64,000 nucleotides of DNA from Spartinivicinus ruber (GTDB lineage Bacteria; Pseudomonadota; Gammaproteobacteria; Pseudomonadales; Zooshikellaceae), in the NCBI RefSeq assembly GCF_011009015.1, contig NZ_CP048878.1, positions 919,501-983,500 of the forward strand, in the 5' to 3' direction. Positions within the stretch are counted from its first letter, which is position 1; each line of letters opens with the position of its first letter. Below are positions 59,379 through 64,000 of the stretch, one piece after another. The translations under genes were made by a program, and so were the position numbers. The notes below the pieces were generated by a model, which ran no database searches, was not told the DNA's origin, and worked only from the letters and a program-made list of their open reading frames with translations.

Positions 59379-60716
59379 ATGCCCATGCAGGATAAAGTCA
59401 TTTGGTCAGAAGGCATGTTTTTACGGCCACAGCATTTTCAGCAACATGACCGTTTTTATGATTTTCAACTAAAAGAGCGATTACGTAGTTGTTTGGCTTA
59501 CAGTTGGGGGGTGAAAAACTTAAGTATTGACCAGCAACACTTGGCTCTGGGGAAAATTGTTATAAATAGCTGTGATGGGGTGCTACCTGATGGCACTCTT
59601 TTTTCAGTGCGTAATACGGCTAATGGGCAGCTGGCATTGGATGTGCCAGAAAATATCCAAGAAAAGATGGTTTATTTGGTTTGCCCTTTATCATCGGTGG
59701 ATGATATCGAAGCAGATCAAAACTCCGATGATCAACTTGTTGCCAGGTTCACTCATAACCAAACTGTCGTACACGACAGTAATGCAGGTGATGACACGAT
59801 TGCTGAGATTAAAACCGGGCAATTAAGGCTGACCTTGAAGCTAGAAGATGATGTGGAAGGGGCTTATGTCAAACTTGGAGTTTGCAAGATCATTGAGTCT
59901 CGTCCAGATAAAAGTATCGTGCTGGATGAAGACTATATTCCTCCCTGCGTTGATATTAAGGCAGTTCCCAAACTGGTAAGTTATTTAAGTGAAGTACAAG
60001 CATTATTAAATCACCGTGGAGAAGCATTAGCAGCTAGGTTACAAGGGGCTGCCAAACAAGGGATGTCGGATATCGCTGACTTTTTAATGTTGCAGTTGGT
60101 TAATCGACATGAGCCTTATTATAAGCATGTTGCCAGTTTAGATATTTTGCACCCTCAAACATTTTATACCCATTTAGTGATGCTAGCTGGTGAACTGGCT
60201 ACTTTTACCACTAAACAAAAACGGCCAACCGATTTACCTACCTATCAGCACGATGATCTAGAAACCACTTTTATGAAAGTCATGGCTGATTTGCGTCAAT
60301 CACTCAGCACAGTATTGGAACAAAATGCCGTGCGACTTGATCTGCAAGATCGTGGTTATGGGGTTCGAGTGGCTACGGTTAATGATCGTAACTTGTTCCG
60401 CTCAGCAGTTTTCATTCTGGCAGCAAAAGCCAGTGTGGCTAACGAAATTATTCGCAGCCGTTTTCCATCACAGGTAAAAATAGGCACCGTGGAGCAAATC
60501 GAGCAGTTGGTTAAACTACAGTTGCCTGGTATTCGTATTTCCCCATTAAATGTGGCACCGCGCCAAATTCCCTATCATGCTGGTTTTTGCTACTTCCAGC
60601 TGGATCCTCATTCAGATATCTGGCCAAGCATTGCTAAATCTGGTGGTTTCGCCTTCCATGTGGCAGGGGATTTTCCTGGCTTAGAGTTAGAGTTCTGGGC
60701 AATTAAACAGCAGTAA
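59379..60716 (+). CDS. tssK: T6SS baseplate protein TssK
   Basis: The 445-aa protein begins KVIWSEGMFLRPQHFQQHDRFYD, the TssK signature, and includes LQGAAKQGMSDIADFLMLQLVNRHEPYYKHV and the C-terminal neck and head region (IRISPLNVAPRQIPYHAGFCYFQLD). TssK trimers connect the baseplate to the TssLM membrane complex. An AAGG site precedes the ATG at 59379. Confidence 0.93.
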   Translation: MPMQDKVIWSEGMFLRPQHFQQHDRFYDFQLKERLRSCLAYSWGVKNLSIDQQHLALGKIVINSCDGVLPDGTLFSVRNTANGQLALDVPENIQEKMVYLVCPLSSVDDIEADQNSDDQLVARFTHNQTVVHDSNAGDDTIAEIKTGQLRLTLKLEDDVEGAYVKLGVCKIIESRPDKSIVLDEDYIPPCVDIKAVPKLVSYLSEVQALLNHRGEALAARLQGAAKQGMSDIADFLMLQLVNRHEPYYKHVASLDILHPQTFYTHLVMLAGELATFTTKQKRPTDLPTYQHDDLETTFMKVMADLRQSLSTVLEQNAVRLDLQDRGYGVRVATVNDRNLFRSAVFILAAKASVANEIIRSRFPSQVKIGTVEQIEQLVKLQLPGIRISPLNVAPRQIPYHAGFCYFQLDPHSDIWPSIAKSGGFAFHVAGDFPGLELEFWAIKQQ

Positions 60717-60731
60717 AACAGAGGCATTGGC

Positions 60732-61718
60732 ATGGATGGATTCGACGAGAATTCGGATAAAACAGTAGTTAATTTTCATCAATCTTCTGGTCAGCCAGTC
60801 AAACCTACCCCTGGTCGTCGTAATCGGGGGATGGCCCAGCAGCCTATGGCTCCTTCTGGTCAACCTGATATTGCCTATCAGCAACAACCGGCAACTTTCA
60901 GTGATGAGTGGCGACAAGTTGTTAGTCGTGAAGTAACAGGTGTTAATTCCCTAGTAAATGCGGCTTCCCCCCTGATTAATATGGGAATTCGGCTGCGTAA
61001 TCAAGCACAGGAAAGCAATGTTGAGCAGTTGCGGGATATGCTTTGCCAGGAAATAAAAAACTTCGAAATGAAAGCGCGCCAACAAAATATTGAAGAAAAA
61101 GTAGTAGGCGCCTCCCGTTATGTGCTTTGCACTTATCTGGATGAAACCATTGCCCTTACTCCATGGGGTAGCCAGGCTCAGTGGAGTAAACGTAGCTTGT
61201 TGAGTATTTTTCATGGTGAAACCTGGGGCGGTGAAAAATTCTTTGTTTTATTAGAGCGGCTGCGTTCTGATGCACATCGTAATCAAGACTTACTCGAACT
61301 GATGTATATTCTGATTAGCCTGGGTTTTGAAGGTAAATATCGTGTTATCGACCGGGGTAATGTCAAGCTGGAAGAGTTGCGTGATGATTTATACCGGCAG
61401 TTGCGGATGCTAAAAGGTGATCATGAGCGTGAGCTGTCTACCCAGTGGAAAGGCATTCAAGATCGTCGAAATGTTTTAATACGTTTTGTGCCATTGTGGG
61501 TGGTGGCAGTGGTTGGTGCAGTGATTGTGTTGGGTATGTACTCTGGCTTTGCTTACTTCCTTAATAAAGAAACAATCGCATTAGAAACTGGCTTTAAACC
61601 TTTGGTAAAAGAAGGGCGGGTTATCCCTGAAGAAACTGAGTTTGAAGAGCAGCAGCCAGCAGCAACAATTGAGGAACAACCTGCAGCAACTGAAGAAGAG
61701 ACTGCCACTGAAGAGTGA
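60732..61718 (+). CDS. tssL: T6SS inner-membrane protein TssL (DotU-like)
   Basis: The 328-aa protein has a Pro/Gln-rich N-terminus and a DotU domain (60-245; NSLVNAASPLINMGIRLRNQ, YVLCTYLDETIALTPWG, SIFHGETWGGEKFF, LISLGFEGKYRV). One membrane segment follows at about 256-280 and a Glu/Ala-rich tail. No peptidoglycan-binding domain follows, so it is the short TssL type. It contacts TssK in the cytoplasm and TssM in the membrane. Confidence 0.92.
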   Translation: MDGFDENSDKTVVNFHQSSGQPVKPTPGRRNRGMAQQPMAPSGQPDIAYQQQPATFSDEWRQVVSREVTGVNSLVNAASPLINMGIRLRNQAQESNVEQLRDMLCQEIKNFEMKARQQNIEEKVVGASRYVLCTYLDETIALTPWGSQAQWSKRSLLSIFHGETWGGEKFFVLLERLRSDAHRNQDLLELMYILISLGFEGKYRVIDRGNVKLEELRDDLYRQLRMLKGDHERELSTQWKGIQDRRNVLIRFVPLWVVAVVGAVIVLGMYSGFAYFLNKETIALETGFKPLVKEGRVIPEETEFEEQQPAATIEEQPAATEEETATEE

Positions 61719-61763
61719 GCCAATAACCGGAAAAGTGTGCTGTTTTTTTAATGGATAGTATTC

Positions 61764-64000
61764 ATGAAGCGATTCATAGAGTTTATTAAGCAAAAATGGG
61801 TAATCACCTTAATTGGAGTGGTTGCTTTATGTATTTTAATCTGGTTCGTTGGCCCTTTAATTGCCATTGCTGAAAAGAAACCATTAGCAGGTGAAGTAGT
61901 TCGGTTGCTGATTATAATGGCGATTTTAATCTTATGGGGGCTTAATAATGTCCGCCTCTCAATGAAGGCGAAAAAAGAAAATAATGAGTTTATCCAAGGT
62001 ATCCAAGAGGATGCTGCGTCTCAACAATTTGATACGGGCAATGAATCAGAAGAAGAGTTAGGTATATTACAAGAGCGCTTTGCTGAAGCGCTGGAAGTGC
62101 TGAAAAAAACTGAAGGTAGTAAAGGCCAGGGGCTTTATGAACTGCCTTGGTATATTATTATTGGCCCCCCAGGATGTGGTAAAACCACTGCACTGGTGAA
62201 TTCAGGCTTGGAATTTCCATTAGCTGAGAGGTTTGGTAAAGAAGCTTTAAAAGGAATAGGGGGCACTCGCCACTGTGATTGGTGGTTTACCGATCAAGCA
62301 GTACTAATTGATACCGCAGGGCGTTATACCACCCAAGATAGTCATGCAAGTGTTGATGCTACGGCTTGGCTAGGCTTTTTGGATATGTTAAAGAAAAACC
62401 GTCGGCGCCGTCCAATTAATGGCGTGGTTTTAGCGATTAGCCTGCAGGATTTAGCTGCCCAAAGCGAAGTAGAAACCACAACCCATGTCAAAGCAGTTAA
62501 AGCACGGTTACAAGAGTTAAATAAGCGGTTAGGCATTAAAATTCCTGTTTATTTGATGTTTACCAAGTGTGACTTAATTACTGGCTTTAATGAGTTCTTT
62601 GAAGATTTAGGTCGAGAAGAACGTGCTCAGGTGTGGGGAACCACTTTCCCAGAAAAAGATGAATTTAATGTTGTTGAACTATTTAATCAGGGGTTTGAGC
62701 AGCTTATCAAACGACTTGATGAGCAAATGTTGACAAAAATTCATCAAGAACGAGATGTTAACCGTCGTGGCAGAATTTTAACCTTTAGCCAGCAAATACA
62801 GCAGTTAAAGCCAGTTGTTAGTGATTTTATTGAAAAAGTATTCTCTGGCTCTCGTTTTCATGACAAGCCATATATCCGTGGCTTCTACTTCACCAGTGGT
62901 ACCCAGAATGTCACTATGATTGACCGGGTGGTTGATAGTTATGCCAATCAAATGGGTATGGCTGCGCAGCCAAATGCAGCAGGCACTGGACGAAGCTATT
63001 TCATCACTCGTTTGCTTAACGATTTAATTTTTGCTGAGGCAGGACTAGTCGGACTTAATAGGCGTTATGAAAGTAGCCGTTTGTGGGTACAAAGGGCTTC
63101 ATATGGGGCTGTAGTCGGTACAGCGGCTCTGGGGGCTTTTGCTTGGTCCACTAGTTTTACGCAAAATGAGTTGAAATTAAATGATGTTGAAGATCAGTTA
63201 GAAGGATTTGAAAAAGGCAAAAAGCAACTGACTCGGCATTATGGTGAGGTAGATACAATTCCGGTTATTTCACCTTTAAAAGAAGCGATTGGTGTGTTTG
63301 ATACGGATAATATCGCTTTTACCGAAAGGCTGGGGTTATATCAGGGGAATCGAATTAAACCGGTTACTCGGCAGGCTTATTATAATCAATTAGAAGAAGT
63401 TTATTTGCCTTCGATAAAAAGGCGATTAGAAGAGCAAATGCGCAGTGGCTTTAATGAACCAGAATATTTATTGCTGGCCCTAAAAGCCTATTTAATGTTA
63501 GGTATGCCAGAGCGGCGCAATGAAGACTTTATTAAAAACTGGATGGCACTGGACTGGGAGGCAACGTTGCCGGGGCAAGCTAATGAACAAAATACCCTTA
63601 AGGAATATTTGGATGATTTAATTGCGGGCGGCTTTGAGCCTGTAGAGTTGGATAATGACTTAGTTGAACGTGCTCGCTACGAGTTGCGAAAAATCCCTTT
63701 ACCAGTACAAGTTTATTCACAAATTAAAAAAGATTATATCAAGCCTGATCGTTATCGTAGTTTTGAAGATGTATTGGGTAAAGAAATTAACAAAATATTT
63801 ACCAATACAGATCATAAAATACCTAACCTGTACACCTATGATGGTTATTATCGTACCTTTAAACCAGAGAGCTTAAAGTATTTAACTGAGCTAGCTAAAG
63901 ATAACTGGGTATTGGGTACTTCAAAAACTGATTATAGCCCAGCAGATATCAAGAAATTTCATGATCAAGTACAGAGTTTGTATTTTAAAGACTACAACAA
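61764..64000 (+). CDS. tssM: T6SS inner-membrane protein TssM (IcmF), 5' part
   Basis: From ATG 61764 the frame stays open to the window end (745 complete codons). The N-terminus has two membrane segments (VITLIGVVALCILIWFVGPLIAIA and VVRLLIIMAILILWGL). A cytoplasmic NTPase-like domain has Walker A GPPGCGKTTAL near residue 134 and LIDTAGRY as Walker B, with IPVYLMFTKCDLI. A third membrane segment lies near 450-470 and the periplasmic part begins. The C-terminal portion that binds TssJ lies beyond the window. Confidence 0.93.
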   Translation, partial: MKRFIEFIKQKWVITLIGVVALCILIWFVGPLIAIAEKKPLAGEVVRLLIIMAILILWGLNNVRLSMKAKKENNEFIQGIQEDAASQQFDTGNESEEELGILQERFAEALEVLKKTEGSKGQGLYELPWYIIIGPPGCGKTTALVNSGLEFPLAERFGKEALKGIGGTRHCDWWFTDQAVLIDTAGRYTTQDSHASVDATAWLGFLDMLKKNRRRRPINGVVLAISLQDLAAQSEVETTTHVKAVKARLQELNKRLGIKIPVYLMFTKCDLITGFNEFFEDLGREERAQVWGTTFPEKDEFNVVELFNQGFEQLIKRLDEQMLTKIHQERDVNRRGRILTFSQQIQQLKPVVSDFIEKVFSGSRFHDKPYIRGFYFTSGTQNVTMIDRVVDSYANQMGMAAQPNAAGTGRSYFITRLLNDLIFAEAGLVGLNRRYESSRLWVQRASYGAVVGTAALGAFAWSTSFTQNELKLNDVEDQLEGFEKGKKQLTRHYGEVDTIPVISPLKEAIGVFDTDNIAFTERLGLYQGNRIKPVTRQAYYNQLEEVYLPSIKRRLEEQMRSGFNEPEYLLLALKAYLMLGMPERRNEDFIKNWMALDWEATLPGQANEQNTLKEYLDDLIAGGFEPVELDNDLVERARYELRKIPLPVQVYSQIKKDYIKPDRYRSFEDVLGKEINKIFTNTDHKIPNLYTYDGYYRTFKPESLKYLTELAKDNWVLGTSKTDYSPADIKKFHDQVQSLYFKDYN

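Noticed and set aside
1-64000. CRISPR arrays and complete insertion sequences
   Set aside because: I saw no regularly spaced direct repeats with spacers and no transposase frame with terminal inverted repeats anywhere in the window.

Overview
The window reads as a gammaproteobacterial chromosome of about 40% GC. The SPFH pair, NhaA/NhaD antiporters, an HP1/K139-type (P2-like) prophage and a type VI secretion cluster suggest a marine Oceanospirillales-like host (Zooshikella/Spartinivicinus type). That placement is an inference from gene content, not from a marker gene.

Layout. (1) 1-14.2 kb is an accessory region. It holds a minus-strand CDS running off the left edge, a GNAT acetyltransferase, a secreted SnoaL-like protein, a decayed response regulator and a compact histidyl-tRNA-synthetase-like gene behind what looks like a classical histidine attenuator. 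From 4.8 to 12.5 kb comes a run of small, mostly plus-strand genes of the kind found as orphan immunity or cassette genes (NUDIX, DUF4259-, DUF7677- and DUF7710-like). Two 5'-truncated copies of the prophage baseplate spike gene interrupt this region. The first (7.1 kb) keeps the native C-terminus. The second (12.7 kb) is fused to an Rhs core end and an M91/NleD-like metalloprotease toxin, followed 4 nt later by a probable immunity gene. (2) 14.28-15.94 kb is a 1.65-kb segment (BRO-type antirepressor, a small partner gene, terminators, 48-nt 3' end of a tRNA). It recurs almost identically at 54.37-56.02 kb, where it runs into an intact tRNA-Ile(CAU). (3) 15.94-56.02 kb is a roughly 40-kb integrated element between those two tRNA 3' ends. 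In order it carries cargo (cystatin-like secreted protein, NhaD), integrase and repressor (minus), an excisionase-like gene, a primase-helicase, a candidate replication origin, small early genes, an Ogr-like activator, portal and terminase (minus), then the full plus-strand head, tail and lysis block ending in the spike gene. About 8 kb of cargo follows: a HEPN-like gene, a lipoprotein, HflK/HflC, decayed NhaA and hemolysin III, and small unknowns. (4) 56.05-64.0 kb holds the T6SS operon tagH-tssJ-tssK-tssL-tssM, with tssM running off the right edge.

How it may work together. The duplicated tRNA-proximal ends suggest tandem integration of related elements at one tRNA gene, with at least one older decayed attachment relic at 16.53 kb. 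The spike gene of the complete prophage has the same C-terminal module as the two upstream fragments. These fragments resemble orphan toxin-tip modules of Rhs/CdiA systems, but are built on a phage baseplate spike. The repressor keeps the S24 fold but has lost both catalytic residues, so induction may depend on the BRO antirepressors and their C4-like leader RNA rather than on self-cleavage. These functional links are inferences; domain calls and repeats are read from the sequence.
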